Shown: piece after piece, positions 9,272-24,614 of the stretch
Position numbering within the stretch: the first letter of the stretch is position 1
Layout: every line of letters begins with the position of its first letter
Origin: Sneathiella aquimaris
Lineage (GTDB): Bacteria; Pseudomonadota; Alphaproteobacteria; Sneathiellales; Sneathiellaceae
Length of the DNA stretch: 64,000 nucleotides
Reading direction: 5' to 3'
NCBI RefSeq assembly: GCF_026409565.1
Contig: NZ_CP112881.1
Span: 2,797,501 to 2,861,500 of the forward strand
Position numbers and translations under genes: made by a program
Notes under the pieces: generated by a model
Database searches by the model: none
The model's input: the letters and a program-made list of their open reading frames with translations, nothing else
What the model was told of the DNA's origin: nothing

Positions 9272-9288
9272 TTTCTATTCTCCTAGGA

Positions 9289-9840
9289 TCAATTGATCTT
9301 GAACGGCATGTTGAAACCACTCAGAAGCTCGCGCGCTTCTTCATCAGTTTCAGCAGTCGTGCAGATCACGATATCCATTCCCCGTACATCGGCTACATCA
9401 TCGTAATCGATTTCCGGGAAGACGATTTGCTCTTTAAGGCCCATGGCATAGTTGCCACGCCCGTCAAAGCTTTTAGGTGACACACCACGGAAGTCACGTA
9501 CCCGAGGCAGAGCAATATTGACCAAACGGTCAAGGAACTCATACATCTGGTGTTTACGCAGTGTCACTTTCGCACCGATCGGCATGCCTTCACGCAATTT
9601 GAACGTTGCGACAGATTTCTTAGCCACTGTGACGACAGGTTTTTGACCCGCAATTTTAGCCAGCTCGGCTTCAACTGCTTTGATCTTTTTGGAGTCACTG
9701 ACGGCTTCACCACAACCAACATTGATGACGATCTTTTCCAGTTTTGGAATTTTCATCTCGTTGGAGTAGTTGAATTTTTCCTGAAGCTCCGCACGGAGCT
9801 TTTCGTTGTAAAGTTCTTTAAGTCTAGGCGCTGACATCAT
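9289..9840 (-). CDS. rplE: 50S ribosomal protein uL5
   Basis: uL5 binds 5S rRNA and contacts the P-site tRNA. The product is 183 residues from ATG 9840; a second ATG at 9837 is equally plausible given AAGGATGGA upstream. Recognisable blocks are [37 protein letters not shown] and [16 protein letters not shown]. It ends in the usual GFNMPFKI. It sits between rplX (8-bp gap) and rpsN. Confidence 0.97.
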   Translation of the reverse strand: MMSAPRLKELYNEKLRAELQEKFNYSNEMKIPKLEKIVINVGCGEAVSDSKKIKAVEAELAKIAGQKPVVTVAKKSVATFKLREGMPIGAKVTLRKHQMYEFLDRLVNIALPRVRDFRGVSPKSFDGRGNYAMGLKEQIVFPEIDYDDVADVRGMDIVICTTAETDEEARELLSGFNMPFKIN

Positions 9841-9848
9841 TCCATCCT

Positions 9849-10172
9849 TTACTGGTCAATGACTTCGCCGGAACGCTTCGCGAAGCGAACTTTACGGCCA
9901 TCATCAAGAGTTTTATAGCCAACACGGGTTGCTTTACCATCTTTAGGGTCCTGCAACGCGAGGTTTGACAAATGGATGGAAGCTTCTTTTTCAACAATGC
10001 CGCCAGCGTCTGTCTGGCTCTGCTTTGTGTGACGCTTGACCATATTTACACCAGCAACAAAGGCCCGGCGATCTTCGCGTACTACGCTCAGAACTTCACC
10101 TGACTTACCTTTGTCTTTACCGGCGAGGACGACAACCTTGTCGCCTTTTTTCACGGTAAATTTTTCAGCCAT
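9849..10172 (-). CDS. rplX: 50S ribosomal protein uL24
   Basis: uL24 initiates 50S assembly and lies at the exit tunnel rim. It has 107 residues. The KOW motif near the N-terminus is seen in [20 protein letters not shown], followed by [12 protein letters not shown] and the typical [13 protein letters not shown]. The start codon at 10172 shares one base with the rplN stop, so translation is coupled. Confidence 0.98.
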   Translation of the reverse strand: MAEKFTVKKGDKVVVLAGKDKGKSGEVLSVVREDRRAFVAGVNMVKRHTKQSQTDAGGIVEKEASIHLSNLALQDPKDGKATRVGYKTLDDGRKVRFAKRSGEVIDQ

Positions 10173-10540
10173 TACAGTACCTCCGGTGCAAGAGACACGA
10201 TTTTCATCATGTTTTTAGCGCGAAGCTCGCGTGTTACTGGACCAAAAATACGGGTGCCAACTGGCTCACCGGCTTTATTGATCAGAACAGCAGCGTTCGT
10301 GTCAAATCGGATTGCGGTACCGTCTGTGCGGCGGATCTCTTTCTTCGTGCGAACGATGACAGCGCGTTGCACGTCACCTTTTTTCACGCGGCCACGCGGA
10401 ATAGCTTCTTTAACAGAGACAACAATAACGTCGCCAATAGAAGCTGTTTTCCGTTTGGATCCGCCCAAAACTTTAATGCACTGCACCCGTCTTGCGCCGG
10501 AATTATCGGCAACTTCCAGGTTGGTTTGCATTTGAATCAT
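10172..10540 (-). CDS. rplN: 50S ribosomal protein uL14
   Basis: uL14 forms intersubunit bridges and is the docking site of the silencing factor RsfS. It has 122 residues starting [18 protein letters not shown]. It keeps the signature [20 protein letters not shown] and the end [20 protein letters not shown]. It is the first gene of the classical spc set, 34 bp after rpsQ, with no terminator between, so S10 and spc genes are probably one transcript. Confidence 0.98.
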   Translation of the reverse strand: MIQMQTNLEVADNSGARRVQCIKVLGGSKRKTASIGDVIVVSVKEAIPRGRVKKGDVQRAVIVRTKKEIRRTDGTAIRFDTNAAVLINKAGEPVGTRIFGPVTRELRAKNMMKIVSLAPEVL

Positions 10541-10574
10541 AGTCTTTACCTTCGTTTGGTATACGAGCGTCTAA

Positions 10575-10811
10575 TTAGACGTTTTCGTAAAGGACTTCCC
10601 AACGTTTCAGTTTAGAAAAGGGACGACATTCCTGAATACGGACTTTGTCACCGATCTTGAACTGATTCTTCTCATCATGGGCATGGTACTTTTTGGACCG
10701 GCCAATGTATTTTTTGTAAAGCGGGTGCATCACCTGACGCTCTACTTTGACAACAACGGTTTGATCGTTCTTGTCGCTTTCTACTGTTCCTTGCAGGATA
10801 CGCTTCGGCAT
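10575..10811 (-). CDS. rpsQ: 30S ribosomal protein uS17
   Basis: uS17 is a primary 16S rRNA binder with an OB fold. The 78-residue product starts [18 protein letters not shown], has [19 protein letters not shown], and the end [12 protein letters not shown]. It is the last gene of the S10 set and lies 11 bp after rpmC. Confidence 0.97.
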   Translation of the reverse strand: MPKRILQGTVESDKNDQTVVVKVERQVMHPLYKKYIGRSKKYHAHDEKNQFKIGDKVRIQECRPFSKLKRWEVLYENV

Positions 10812-10822
10812 ATCTAACTCTC

Positions 10823-11014
10823 CTAAGACGCAGCTTGCGACGACATTACCGTCTTGATTTTGGCAATGTCGCGGCGAACTTGACGTACGCGCGCCGTATT
10901 TTCCAACTGGCCACCAGCCTTCTGGAAGCGCAAATTGAACTGTTCTTTTTTGAGCGCAATCAGCTCACTTTTCAGCTCATCGGCGCTTTTGCCCAGCAAA
11001 TCTTGTGCCTTCAT
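10823..11014 (-). CDS. rpmC: 50S ribosomal protein uL29
   Basis: uL29 is a two-helix protein at the tunnel exit where trigger factor and SRP dock. The 63 residues are almost entirely helical. They include [19 protein letters not shown] and the family signature [16 protein letters not shown]. The start ATG is two bases after the rplP stop, so it is coupled to it. Confidence 0.97.
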   Translation of the reverse strand: MKAQDLLGKSADELKSELIALKKEQFNLRFQKAGGQLENTARVRQVRRDIAKIKTVMSSQAAS

Positions 11015-11016
11015 AA

Positions 11017-11436
11017 TTAACCCCCTTCACCGAGACGGGTAATAAACTTGGTTTTGATCGGCAGCTTAGCAGCGCCACGTTCAAAAGCTTCTCTGGCAAG
11101 TTCCAACGGAACACCATCGAGTTCAAACATGACTTTGCCTGGCTGGATACGTACCATCCAATATTCCGGAGAACCCTTACCTTTACCCATACGGACTTCA
11201 GTAGGCTTCTTTGAAACCGGAACATCTGGGAAGATGCGGATCCAAACACGACCTGAACGTTTAATGTGACGAGTTACCGCACGACGGGTAGCTTCGATCT
11301 GACGTGCAGTGATACGTCCGGGCTCCAAAGCCTTAAGGCCGTAAGCACCGAAGTTCAGCGTTGTACCTGAAGTTGCGACGCCCTTCAAGCGTCCTTTGTG
11401 CGCTTTGCGAAATTTTGTGCGTTTCGGTTGCAGCAT
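11017..11436 (-). CDS. rplP: 50S ribosomal protein uL16
   Basis: uL16 helps shape the A-site tRNA cleft and joins late in 50S assembly. The 139-residue sequence begins [16 protein letters not shown]. It contains [40 protein letters not shown] and [19 protein letters not shown], all strongly conserved. It lies between rpsC (17-bp gap) and rpmC. Confidence 0.98.
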   Translation of the reverse strand: MLQPKRTKFRKAHKGRLKGVATSGTTLNFGAYGLKALEPGRITARQIEATRRAVTRHIKRSGRVWIRIFPDVPVSKKPTEVRMGKGKGSPEYWMVRIQPGKVMFELDGVPLELAREAFERGAAKLPIKTKFITRLGEGG

Positions 11437-11453
11437 GAGACTTTCCCTTTACC

Positions 11454-12161
11454 TTAACCGCGACGACCGGAACGGTTTGCAGGACGTCCAGCAGCTTGCT
11501 GTTTTTCCTGAGCCTTTTCCTGCGCCATTGGGTCATGTTCCATGATTTCGCCTTTGTAAATCCACACTTTGATACCGATGATACCGTATGTAGTCAAAGA
11601 ACGAGCGGTTCCGTAGTCGATATTCGCACGGAGTGTGTGCAACGGCACACGACCTTCACGATACCATTCAGTACGGGCGATTTCTGCACCACCGAGACGG
11701 CCGGCACAATTGATCCGAATACCTTCAGCACCAAGGCGGAGAGCGGACTGAACAGCCCGTTTCATTGCCCGACGATAAGCTACACGGCGTGCCAACTGCT
11801 GACCGATATTTTCGGCAACCAGTTTCGCATCGATTTCAGGCTTACGGACTTCAACAATATTCAGGTGAACTTCTGAAGTTGTCATTTTGGCAATTTTAGA
11901 ACGGAGTTTTTCAATGTCCGCACCTTTTTTACCAATAATCACACCTGGGCGTGCTGAATGAATTGTTACACGGCATTTCTTTGCAGGGCGCTCAATGATT
12001 ACCTTGCTAATGCCAGCCTGAGCCAGTTCAGTTTCAACAAACTCACGAATACGAAGATCTTCGTGCAGCAGATCGGCGAATCCACCTTCTGCATACCAAC
12101 GAGAATCCCATGTCCGGTTAATACCGACGCGCAGGCCAATTGGATTGACTTTCTGACCCAT
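11454..12161 (-). CDS. rpsC: 30S ribosomal protein uS3
   Basis: uS3 lines the mRNA entry channel and contributes to helicase activity there. It has 235 residues beginning [13 protein letters not shown]. The KH domain carries [17 protein letters not shown]. The C-terminal domain carries [20 protein letters not shown] and [15 protein letters not shown] basic and Gln-rich tail ends [10 protein letters not shown]. Its first base is also the last base of rplV. Confidence 0.98.
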   Translation of the reverse strand: MGQKVNPIGLRVGINRTWDSRWYAEGGFADLLHEDLRIREFVETELAQAGISKVIIERPAKKCRVTIHSARPGVIIGKKGADIEKLRSKIAKMTTSEVHLNIVEVRKPEIDAKLVAENIGQQLARRVAYRRAMKRAVQSALRLGAEGIRINCAGRLGGAEIARTEWYREGRVPLHTLRANIDYGTARSLTTYGIIGIKVWIYKGEIMEHDPMAQEKAQEKQQAAGRPANRSGRRG

Positions 12162-12541
12162 TATGCTTGCTCCTCGCGTTCACGGACCACGATAGTGATG
12201 TTGCTAAACGGTTTTTGAATACCACTGGCTCGACCACGGCCACGAGCGCGGAAACGCTTCATAACAAGTGCCTTACCAACATGTGCTTCTGCAACAACCA
12301 ACTGATCAACGTCAAGCTGGTGATTGTTTTCAGCATTTGCAATGGCGGACTGCAAAACCTTTTTAACGTCACGTGCGATTGCACGCTTAGAAAAAGTGAG
12401 TTCTGCCAGGGCGGCTTCCGCGGATTTTCCGCGAATAAGCCCTGCCACGAGGTTCAGCTTCTGTGGGCTGACACGCAGACGAATACCTTTCGCCTGTGCT
12501 TCAGTATCCGCAAGCTGCCTTTCGAGGGACTGCTTACCCAT
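12161..12541 (-). CDS. rplV: 50S ribosomal protein uL22
   Basis: uL22 reaches with a beta hairpin into the exit tunnel constriction, a macrolide-related site. It has 126 residues. An N-terminal extension ([19 protein letters not shown]) typical of alphaproteobacteria precedes [20 protein letters not shown]. The hairpin [14 protein letters not shown] is intact, with no deletion of the kind linked to macrolide resistance. It lies two bases after rpsS. Confidence 0.97.
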   Translation of the reverse strand: MGKQSLERQLADTEAQAKGIRLRVSPQKLNLVAGLIRGKSAEAALAELTFSKRAIARDVKKVLQSAIANAENNHQLDVDQLVVAEAHVGKALVMKRFRARGRGRASGIQKPFSNITIVVREREEQA

Positions 12542-12543
12542 GA

Positions 12544-12822
12544 TTATTTCCTCCGGGCCTTCTTGTCGGCCGCATGGCCGTAATATGTACGGGAAGGAGA
12601 GAATTCTCCGAACTTATGTCCCACCATATCTTCATCAACCAGAACAGGAACGAATTTTTGGCCATTATAGACACCAAAAGTAAGCCCAACGAACTGAGGG
12701 AGAATGGTTGACCGGCGAGACCAGGTCTTAATGATTTGTTTTTTACCGCTTTCGCGTGCAGCTTCAGCTTTCTTAAGCATATAGCCATCAACAAAAGGGC
12801 CTTTCCACACTGAACGTGCCAT
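12544..12822 (-). CDS. rpsS: 30S ribosomal protein uS19
   Basis: uS19 is in the 30S head next to uS13. The 92 residues start [18 protein letters not shown]. They include [20 protein letters not shown], the signature region, and [20 protein letters not shown]. It lies between rplB (10-bp gap) and rplV. Confidence 0.98.
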   Translation of the reverse strand: MARSVWKGPFVDGYMLKKAEAARESGKKQIIKTWSRRSTILPQFVGLTFGVYNGQKFVPVLVDEDMVGHKFGEFSPSRTYYGHAADKKARRK

Positions 12823-12832
12823 CTAGCGCTCC

Positions 12833-13669
12833 TTATTTCTTCCGCTTTTGCGGACGGCGCCGCATGATCATTTTGTCAGTAGACTTGTTAGACCGTGTCC
12901 GTTTACCCTTTGTAGGTTTACCCCAAGGAGAAACAGGATGACGACCACCGGATGTCCGGCCTTCACCACCACCATGCGGGTGATCGATCGGGTTCATGGC
13001 AACACCACGAACGGATGGGCGACGTCCCAACCAACGTGAACGACCGGCTTTCGCAAGTTTAATGTTTTTCTGATCCTGGTTTGAAACAGCACCAACAGTT
13101 GCCATGCATTCCGCAGGAACAATCCGCTGTTCGCCAGATGCCAACCGAAGTTGAGCAAAACCAGCATCTTTACCAATCAACTGAACATATGTTCCAGCAG
13201 AACGCGCCATCTGACCGCCTTTACCTGGCTTCATCTCCACATTGTGGATAATGGTACCAACAGGCATATTCTTCATCGGCATTGCGTTACCAGGCTTGAT
13301 ATCAGCGGTCTTACCGGAGATCACTTTGTCTCCAACTGAGATACGCTGTGGCGCCAGAATGTATGACAGCTCACCATCTTCATAACGGATCAACGCAATA
13401 AAGGCTGTCCGGTTAGGATCGTATTCGAGCCGCTCAACTGTCGCTGATACATCAAATTTCCGACGTTTGAAGTCGATGATGCGGTAGCTGCGCTTGTGTC
13501 CACCACCACGCCGACGCGCGGTAATACGGCCGTTATTGTTACGACCACCACTGCCGGACAAACCCTCAGTCAGGGTTTTAACCGGCTTGCCTTTATGCAA
13601 TCCTGAACGATCAACGAGGATAAGGCCACGCTGAGCAGGAGTTGTAGGCTTATAACTTTTAAGAGCCAT
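12833..13669 (-). CDS. rplB: 50S ribosomal protein uL2
   Basis: uL2 is one of the largest and most conserved 50S proteins, required for subunit association and close to the peptidyl transferase centre. It has 278 residues, usual length. The start is [15 protein letters not shown]. The domain near the catalytic centre contains [20 protein letters not shown], with the key histidine in PHGGGEG. It lies between rplW and rpsS. Confidence 0.98.
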   Translation of the reverse strand: MALKSYKPTTPAQRGLILVDRSGLHKGKPVKTLTEGLSGSGGRNNNGRITARRRGGGHKRSYRIIDFKRRKFDVSATVERLEYDPNRTAFIALIRYEDGELSYILAPQRISVGDKVISGKTADIKPGNAMPMKNMPVGTIIHNVEMKPGKGGQMARSAGTYVQLIGKDAGFAQLRLASGEQRIVPAECMATVGAVSNQDQKNIKLAKAGRSRWLGRRPSVRGVAMNPIDHPHGGGEGRTSGGRHPVSPWGKPTKGKRTRSNKSTDKMIMRRRPQKRKK

Positions 13670-13672
13670 TTT

Positions 13673-13966
13673 TTAAATCCCCGTAGTCACGTCGATGGTT
13701 TGACCATCAGCCAGGGTTACCATTGCTTTTTTGAAGTCAGACCGCTTGCCTACCCGACCACGAAAACGTTTTTCCTTACCGTTAGTACGGTTCGTGTTTA
13801 CGTTCACAACCTTCACATTGAAGAGTGTCTCCACAGCTTCTTTGATTTCTGGTTTCGTAGCGTCCAGGGATACACGGAAGGTAACCTGATTGTACTCTGA
13901 TCCCATAGTTGACTTTTCGGTAACTACCGGTGCCAACAGGATATCGTAAATGCGTTCCTGGTTCAT
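13673..13966 (-). CDS. rplW: 50S ribosomal protein uL23
   Basis: uL23 is at the tunnel exit and is the main docking site for trigger factor and SRP. It has 97 residues. The start region [16 protein letters not shown] and the RNA-binding [19 protein letters not shown] are diagnostic. The extended loop has [19 protein letters not shown]. The start overlaps the rplD stop by four bases (13963-13966). Confidence 0.98.
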   Translation of the reverse strand: MNQERIYDILLAPVVTEKSTMGSEYNQVTFRVSLDATKPEIKEAVETLFNVKVVNVNTNRTNGKEKRFRGRVGKRSDFKKAMVTLADGQTIDVTTGI

Positions 13967-14583
13967 TTAAGTCGTGCCTCCAGGCTTTCTACTGCACTCT
14001 TTGTCAAAACCAGGGTGTCACGGCGTAGGATGTCATAAACATTCGCGCCTGATTCTGGAAGAATGTCCACACGTGGAAGATTACGTGTAGAAAGTGCAAA
14101 ATTTGCTTCCGGCTCGCCAGCATCAATGATGAGGGTTGAATCCCATCCAAGAGCCTTAAATTTGCTCGCCATGAGTTTGGTCTTCGCATCCGCTGATGTC
14201 AGCGCATCGACAATTACCAGTTTGCCTTCAGCCTGCTTAGCGGACAAAGCCGTTTTCAGCGCCAACTTACGAACTTTCTTAGGCAGAGAGTGCGCATGTG
14301 AGCGAAGAACCGGACCATGAGCCACACCACCACCACGCTGATGAGGTGCCCGTTTCTGACCCTGACGAGCACGGCCTGTGCCCTTCTGAGCAAACGGCTT
14401 GGCACCCGTACCAGATACTTCAGAGACATCTTTTGTCTTATGAGTACCCGCACGACGACCAGCAAGCTGGAATTTGACCATCCGTTGGAGAAGATCCGCA
14501 CGCGGAGCCAATCCAAATACCTCTTCAGCAAGCTCGATATCTCCAGCTGCCTTATTTTCGAGGTTGATAACTTTAACCTTCAT
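13963..14583 (-). CDS. rplD: 50S ribosomal protein uL4
   Basis: uL4 lines the exit tunnel and in E. coli also represses the S10 operon by attenuation. It has 206 residues. The tunnel loop is visible as [20 protein letters not shown], with the basic tip intact. It lies 14 bp after rplC. Whether the uL4-binding S10 leader exists here is doubtful, since rpsJ is only 57 bp from tuf; the short gap holds a simple hairpin (15676-15697). Confidence 0.97.
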   Translation of the reverse strand: MKVKVINLENKAAGDIELAEEVFGLAPRADLLQRMVKFQLAGRRAGTHKTKDVSEVSGTGAKPFAQKGTGRARQGQKRAPHQRGGGVAHGPVLRSHAHSLPKKVRKLALKTALSAKQAEGKLVIVDALTSADAKTKLMASKFKALGWDSTLIIDAGEPEANFALSTRNLPRVDILPESGANVYDILRRDTLVLTKSAVESLEARLK

Positions 14584-14597
14584 TTGGACCAGTCCTC

Positions 14598-15332
14598 TTA
14601 TTCTTCAGCTGGGGCGCTCTCGACAGGCGCGTCCTCGGCTGGTGTTTCAGATGCAGCAGGTGCAGAAACGGCTGCTGGGAAAGGAACGCCTTCAGGGCGG
14701 GCTTTCTTCACAGCGTCAGCCACGAACACCCATCCGCCTTTAGAACCAGGAACGGCTCCTTTGACGAGGATCAATCCGCGCTCAACATCCGTTGAAACTA
14801 CTGTCAGGTTCTGTGTCGTTACACGGGCAGCACCCATGTGACCGGCCATTTTCTTACCTTTGAAAACGCGTCCAGGATCCTGACACTGACCAGTTGAACC
14901 ATGCGCACGGTGAGAAACAGACACACCGTGAGTTGCGCGCATACCACCGAAGTTATGACGTTTCATGGCACCGGCAAAACCTTTACCAATGCTTGTCCCA
15001 ACAACATCAATCGGCTGGTCAGGCACAAAATGATCAACGGTAATTTCTGAACCGACTTCAACAAACGCGTCGTCTTCGATCCGGAACTCTGCCAGTTTCA
15101 TTTTTGGCTCAACATTGGCTTTCGCATAATGTCCACGCATCGCTTTGGAAACGTTTTTCACTTTTGCTTTACCAACGCCAACCTGCAAGGCGTTATACCC
15201 ATGAGTTTCTGTTGTACGGTGAGCAACAACCTGCTGGTTGTCCACTTCCAGTACTGTCACTGGAATATGACGGCCATCTTCAGCGAAGACTCGGCTCATT
15301 CCCAGTTTTTTTGCAATCATTCCACAGCGCAT
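14598..15332 (-). CDS. rplC: 50S ribosomal protein uL3 with Ala/Pro/Glu-rich C-terminal tail
   Basis: uL3 nucleates 50S assembly, and its loop reaches the peptidyl transferase centre. It has 244 residues, about 35 longer than E. coli. The core begins [16 protein letters not shown] and includes the [17 protein letters not shown]-like loop (read here as [20 protein letters not shown]) and [18 protein letters not shown]. After [16 protein letters not shown] comes a low-complexity tail of Ala, Pro and Glu (about 30 residues). Such tails are common in alphaproteobacterial uL3. It lies 6 bp after rpsJ. Confidence 0.97.
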   Translation of the reverse strand: MRCGMIAKKLGMSRVFAEDGRHIPVTVLEVDNQQVVAHRTTETHGYNALQVGVGKAKVKNVSKAMRGHYAKANVEPKMKLAEFRIEDDAFVEVGSEITVDHFVPDQPIDVVGTSIGKGFAGAMKRHNFGGMRATHGVSVSHRAHGSTGQCQDPGRVFKGKKMAGHMGAARVTTQNLTVVSTDVERGLILVKGAVPGSKGGWVFVADAVKKARPEGVPFPAAVSAPAASETPAEDAPVESAPAEE

Positions 15333-15338
15333 ATCGCC

Positions 15339-15653
15339 TTACCCCAACAACTTGATGGACACGTCTACGCCAGCGGCGAGGTCCAGTTTCATCAGTGCAT
15401 CCACGGTTTGTGGCGTTGGCTCAACGATATCCAAGACACGTTTGTGTGTCCGGATTTCAAACTGCTCACGTGATTTCTTATCGATATGCGGTCCACGAAG
15501 AACCGTATATTTATCGATATTAGTCGGCAGCGGGATCGGGCCACGAACCTGAGCGCCTGTGCGCTTGGCTGTATTCACGATCTCGTTAGTCGACGAATCG
15601 AGCACGCGGTGATCAAACGCTTTAAGGCGAATGCGAATATTTTGGTTTTCCAT
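15339..15653 (-). CDS. rpsJ: 30S ribosomal protein uS10
   Basis: uS10 (NusE) is both a 30S head protein and a partner of NusB and NusG in antitermination. I place the start at ATG 15653 ([16 protein letters not shown]), giving 104 residues. A GTG four codons earlier is open, but GGAG is spaced correctly only for the ATG. Signatures are [20 protein letters not shown] and [17 protein letters not shown]. It is first of the S10 set, directly downstream of tuf. Confidence 0.97.
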   Translation of the reverse strand: MENQNIRIRLKAFDHRVLDSSTNEIVNTAKRTGAQVRGPIPLPTNIDKYTVLRGPHIDKKSREQFEIRTHKRVLDIVEPTPQTVDALMKLDLAAGVDVSIKLLG

Positions 15654-15675
15654 TACTCTGGTCACTCCAGAAAAT

Positions 15676-15697
15676 GGCCGCGCCCACTAGCGCGGCC
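15676..15697 (-). terminator. Strong hairpin between tuf and rpsJ, probable partial terminator or attenuator
   Basis: The arms GGCCGCGC and GCGCGGCC form an 8-bp all-GC stem with a 6-base loop in the short tuf-rpsJ gap. On the transcript it is followed only by ATTTTC, so full termination is unlikely. A read-through or processing element between the str and S10 gene sets is the better guess. Confidence 0.55.
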
Positions 15698-15710
15698 GAA
15701 ACAATTCTTT

Positions 15711-16901
15711 TTACTCGACGATAGATGAGACGACGCCGGCGCCGACTGTCCGTCCACCTTCGCGAATAGCGAAACGCAGACCTGCATCCATAGCGATCGG
15801 AGCAATCAATTCAACATCCACTTTGATGTTATCACCAGGCATGACCATTTCGGTCCCTTCTGGCAATGTTACAACACCGGTTACGTCCGTTGTACGGAAG
15901 TAGAACTGTGGACGATAGTTTGTGAAGAATGGTGTGTGACGACCACCTTCATCTTTCGTCAGAATGTAAGCTTCTGCTGTGAATTTCGTGTGCGGTGTAA
16001 TCGTTCCTGGATGTGCCAGAACCTGACCACGCTCAACATCTTCACGTTTCGTACCACGAAGCAGAACACCAACGTTATCGCCAGCTTCACCCTGATCGAG
16101 CAGCTTGCGGAACATTTCAACGCCTGTGCATGTTGTTTTGACAGTGTCTTTGATACCGATGATTTCGATCTCTTCACCAACCTTAACAACACCGCTTTCG
16201 ATCCGGCCTGTTACAACAGTACCGCGACCGGAAATTGAGAACACATCCTCAATTGGCATCAGGAATGGCTTGTCAACATCACGCTCTGGAAGTGGGATGT
16301 AGTCATCAACTGCCTGCATCAGTTCCAAAATAGCGTTCTTGCCGATTTCGTCATCACGACCTTCAAGCGCTGCAAGAGCAGACCCTTTAACAATCGGGAT
16401 ATCGTCACCTGGGAAGTCGTATTCGCTCAGAAGCTCACGAATTTCCATTTCAACAAGCTCAAGAAGCTCTTCGTCGTCGACCTGGTCAACTTTGTTCATG
16501 AAAACAACGAGGGCTGGAACACCAACCTGACGCGCAAGCAGGATATGCTCGCGAGTCTGTGGCATTGGTCCGTCAGCGGCTGACACAACAAGGATACCAC
16601 CATCCATCTGTGCGGCACCAGTGATCATGTTTTTCACATAGTCAGCGTGACCTGGACAGTCAACGTGAGCATAGTGACGACCTTCTGTTTCATATTCAAC
16701 ATGTGCTGTTGAAATCGTGATACCACGCGCTTTTTCTTCAGGCGCTTTATCGATTTCATCAAATGCGAATGCGGCGCCACCGCTCTGCTCAGCAAGAACT
16801 TTCGTGATTGCTGCTGTCAGTGTGGTTTTACCGTGGTCAACGTGACCAACAGTACCGATATTCGCGTGCGGTTTATTACGCTCAAATTTTTCTTTGGCCA
16901 T
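15711..16901 (-). CDS. tuf: Elongation factor Tu, copy 1 (str operon)
   Basis: EF-Tu delivers aminoacyl-tRNA to the ribosomal A site using GTP. The 396 residues have the G motifs GHVDHGKT (residues 19-26), DCPGH and NKVD. Domain 2 follows, and domain 3 ends [14 protein letters not shown]. It is the last gene of rpsL-rpsG-fusA-tuf, 38 bp after fusA. The gene is nearly identical to the second copy at 32433-33623: by base-by-base reading four differences are seen, corresponding to positions 15750, 16533, 16746 and 16887. The two proteins are identical. Confidence 0.99.
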   Translation of the reverse strand: MAKEKFERNKPHANIGTVGHVDHGKTTLTAAITKVLAEQSGGAAFAFDEIDKAPEEKARGITISTAHVEYETEGRHYAHVDCPGHADYVKNMITGAAQMDGGILVVSAADGPMPQTREHILLARQVGVPALVVFMNKVDQVDDEELLELVEMEIRELLSEYDFPGDDIPIVKGSALAALEGRDDEIGKNAILELMQAVDDYIPLPERDVDKPFLMPIEDVFSISGRGTVVTGRIESGVVKVGEEIEIIGIKDTVKTTCTGVEMFRKLLDQGEAGDNVGVLLRGTKREDVERGQVLAHPGTITPHTKFTAEAYILTKDEGGRHTPFFTNYRPQFYFRTTDVTGVVTLPEGTEMVMPGDNIKVDVELIAPIAMDAGLRFAIREGGRTVGAGVVSSIVE

Positions 16902-16939
16902 TTTAATTCTCCGTTATCTCCGGCTGCCTCAGCTCTGTG

Positions 16940-19015
16940 TTACGCCAATTTCGCCAGAACTTCGTCTGAAACGTGTTGTGGCACTGGTTCATAGTGATCA
17001 AATACCATTGTGAATGTCGCACGGCCCTGAGTCTGAGACCGAAGATTGTTCACATAACCAAACATGTTGGCCAATGGAACCATCGCATTCACAACCTGCG
17101 CGACACCGCGCTGTTCTGTACCGGTTACCTGACCACGGCGACTATTCAAGTCACCCATCACATCACCGATATATTCGTCTGGGGTCACAATCTCGACCTT
17201 CATCATTGGCTCAAGAAGACGCAGACCAGCTTTACGGGCCAGTTCGCGCATTGCTGCACGGGCAGCGATCTCAAACGCCATGACGGAGGAGTCAACATCG
17301 TGATACGCACCATCAATCAACTCGACATCCACATCGATCAGAGGGAAGCCTGCAAGAACGCCGGTTTCGACGACGTCTTTAATACCCTTCTGAACACCTG
17401 GGATATATTCCTTAGGAACAGAACCACCGGTGATGCTGTCGTGGAAATTCAAACCACAACCTAGTTCGCCGGGCTGCGCAATCAACTTGATCCGCGCAAA
17501 CTGACCTGAACCACCAGACTGTTTCTTATGGGTGTAATCCAGCTCGGCTTTCGTTGTGATTGATTCACGGTAAGCAACCTGTGGTGCACCGATATTCGCC
17601 TCAACCTTGAATTCACGCTTCATGCGATCGACAATGATGTCCAGGTGGAGTTCGCCCATACCCTTAATAATAGTCTGTCCACTTTCGTGGTCACTGGAAA
17701 CGCGGAAAGAAGGATCTTCCTGAGCCAAACGGTTCAGCGCGACACCCATTTTTTCCTGGTCACTCTTGGTCTTAGGTTCAACAGCAATCTCGATCACAGG
17801 CTCCGGGAACTCCATGCGTTCCAGAATTACTGGTTTCGCTGAGTCGCAAAGGGTATCACCGGTTGTTGTGGCCTTAAGACCAGCAATCGCAACAATATCA
17901 CCTGCGCGGGCTTCCTTAACGTCTTCCCGAGAGTTCGCATGCATCTGAAGCATCCGACCAACCCGCTCGCGGTTATCTTTAACTGAGTTCAAAGTCTGAG
18001 TACCAGCTTCAAGAACACCAGAATAAACACGAACGAATGTCAGCGAACCAACAAATGGATCTGTCATTACCTTGAAGGCAAGTCCTGCAAAAGGCTCATC
18101 ATCAGAAGGGTTACGCTTGATTTCCTTGTCAGTCTTAACATCGATGCCTTCTGTACCCCCAATATCAAGCGGAGATGGCATAAAGTCGATGACCGCATCC
18201 AGAAGTGGCTGAACACCTTTGTTCTTAAAGGCCGTTCCTGTCAAAACAGGAACAAACGCAGCTTCCAGCGTACCAAGACGAATACAACGACGGAGCGTGT
18301 CTTCATCAGGCTCTTCACCTTCCAGATACGCTTCCATAACAGCTTCATCCATTTCGATGGCTGTTTCCAACATTGCTTCGCGGTATTCCGCAGCTTTGTC
18401 AGCAAGATCAGCGCGGATATCGCGATATTCAAACGCGGCACCCATTTCCTCACCTGTCCAGACGATTTCCTTCATCTTGATCAGGTCAACAACGCCTTCA
18501 AATTCAGCTTCTGAACCAATTGGCAACTGAAGAACAAGTGGCTTCGCACCCAGACGCGTTTTGAACATTTCCACACAGTTGTAGAAGTTCGCACCCGTAC
18601 GGTCCATTTTGTTCACAAAGCACATGCGCGGAACACGATACTTATCAGCCTGACGCCAAACTGTTTCCGATTGCGGCTCAACACCCGCAACACCATCAAA
18701 CACGGCAACCGCGCCATCGAGGACACGCAAAGAACGCTCTACTTCAATTGTGAAGTCAACGTGGCCTGGTGTATCAATGATGTTGATCCGGTGATCATTC
18801 CAAAAACAAGTCGTCGCAGCAGAAGTAATTGTAATACCCCGCTCCTGCTCCTGTTCCATCCAGTCCATAGTGGCTGCGCCATCATGAACTTCACCAATTT
18901 TGTGAGAAACGCCTGTATAATACAGAATACGTTCTGTTGTCGTTGTTTTACCGGCGTCAATATGAGCCATGATACCGATATTACGATATTTTTCGATGGG
19001 CGTCGTGCGTGCCAT
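16940..19015 (-). CDS. fusA: Elongation factor G
   Basis: EF-G drives translocation and, with RRF, ribosome recycling. The 691 residues begin with the GTPase domain containing [19 protein letters not shown] (about 17-35), DTPGHVDF and [10 protein letters not shown]. Domains II-V follow with [18 protein letters not shown] and [18 protein letters not shown] near the C-terminus. Length and motifs match the canonical translocase, not the EF-G2 paralogue. It lies 30 bp after rpsG and 38 bp before tuf. Confidence 0.99.
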   Translation of the reverse strand: MARTTPIEKYRNIGIMAHIDAGKTTTTERILYYTGVSHKIGEVHDGAATMDWMEQEQERGITITSAATTCFWNDHRINIIDTPGHVDFTIEVERSLRVLDGAVAVFDGVAGVEPQSETVWRQADKYRVPRMCFVNKMDRTGANFYNCVEMFKTRLGAKPLVLQLPIGSEAEFEGVVDLIKMKEIVWTGEEMGAAFEYRDIRADLADKAAEYREAMLETAIEMDEAVMEAYLEGEEPDEDTLRRCIRLGTLEAAFVPVLTGTAFKNKGVQPLLDAVIDFMPSPLDIGGTEGIDVKTDKEIKRNPSDDEPFAGLAFKVMTDPFVGSLTFVRVYSGVLEAGTQTLNSVKDNRERVGRMLQMHANSREDVKEARAGDIVAIAGLKATTTGDTLCDSAKPVILERMEFPEPVIEIAVEPKTKSDQEKMGVALNRLAQEDPSFRVSSDHESGQTIIKGMGELHLDIIVDRMKREFKVEANIGAPQVAYRESITTKAELDYTHKKQSGGSGQFARIKLIAQPGELGCGLNFHDSITGGSVPKEYIPGVQKGIKDVVETGVLAGFPLIDVDVELIDGAYHDVDSSVMAFEIAARAAMRELARKAGLRLLEPMMKVEIVTPDEYIGDVMGDLNSRRGQVTGTEQRGVAQVVNAMVPLANMFGYVNNLRSQTQGRATFTMVFDHYEPVPQHVSDEVLAKLA

Positions 19016-19045
19016 GAGAGGAAATCCTGTCCTTAAGCTTAGCTT

Positions 19046-19899
<854 letters not shown>

Positions 19900-20067
19900 T
19901 CTTATTCCTATCCAATCGTTTCCGCAAATAGCACAGCCGCGCACAGCTGCGGACCTGAGCGCGGTCGGGTTTTTTGCGTCTACCCGAAGAGACATAACAC
20001 GTGCACCTTCCTTCAAACACCTGACCGCGCACGGAAATTGATGAAACATCGTTCGTCAGGAGGGCGC

Positions 20068-20096
20068 AATATATGAGTGGACCCGCCATCAGTCAA
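20068..20096 (-). promoter_or_regulatory. Near-consensus sigma-70 promoter of the str operon (rpsL)
   Basis: On the minus strand TTGACT (20096-20091) and TATATT (20073-20068) have exactly 17 bp between them. It is the only such pair noticed in the gap and would give a leader of about 160 bases before rpsL. Confidence 0.75.
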
Positions 20097-20237
20097 GTAG
20101 AAATGTAAGGAAAACTGCGTGCTCTGCGACTCTTTTAGATTCTCGCAGTTTCGCGGCCATTTCCATCGATAAAATCAAAGAAATCACGAAGACAATCATC
20201 CGTTTTTCTCCCATTAGGGGAAATACTCTACTGGAAT

Positions 20238-20272
20238 CAAAAACGGCGCCCCGATAAAGGGCGCCGTTTTTA
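20238..20272. terminator. Intrinsic terminator after rpoC
   Basis: AAAACGGCGCC and GGCGCCGTTTTT form a strong GC stem around a 9-base loop, with T-runs on both strands. It lies 50-80 bases past the rpoC stop and separates the rpoBC transcript from the str operon promoter. Confidence 0.85.
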
Positions 20273-20320
20273 GAATCTCAGAAAAGCATCAGACCCCTAT
20301 CGGGATCTGATTCTAGGACA

Positions 20321-24517
<4,197 letters not shown>

Positions 24518-24588
24518 CTATTGATCCCGGGCTTGCCGGGGGGCCGCCAGTTTGACGGCCAAAATTAGTAACGTGACGATAATGGAAG

Positions 24589-24608
24589 GCTCCGGCCAAA
24601 GCCGGAGC
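24589..24608. other. GC-rich hairpin in the rpoB-rpoC gap
   Basis: GCTCCGGC, CAAA and GCCGGAGC form a perfect 8-bp stem with a four-base loop, directly after the rpoB stop. There is no T-run on the transcript side, so RNA stability or processing is more likely than termination. Confidence 0.45.
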
Positions 24609-24614
24609 ATCCAA

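Larger units (their letters stand above)
19900..20320. other. Intergenic region between rpoC and rpsL
   Basis: This 421-bp gap holds no gene. From right to left it contains a T-run-free hairpin just after the rpoC stop (ATCAGACCCC with GGGATCTGAT, about 20287-20310), the rpoC terminator (20238-20272), the rpsL promoter (20068-20096) and the rpsL leader. The leader keeps an open frame fused to rpsL, but this looks accidental. Confidence 0.7.

Noticed and set aside
20050-20110. Upstream extension of rpsL in frame
   Set aside because: The extra 50 codons lack similarity to uS12 and lie in the leader between promoter and the normal start MPTINQL.
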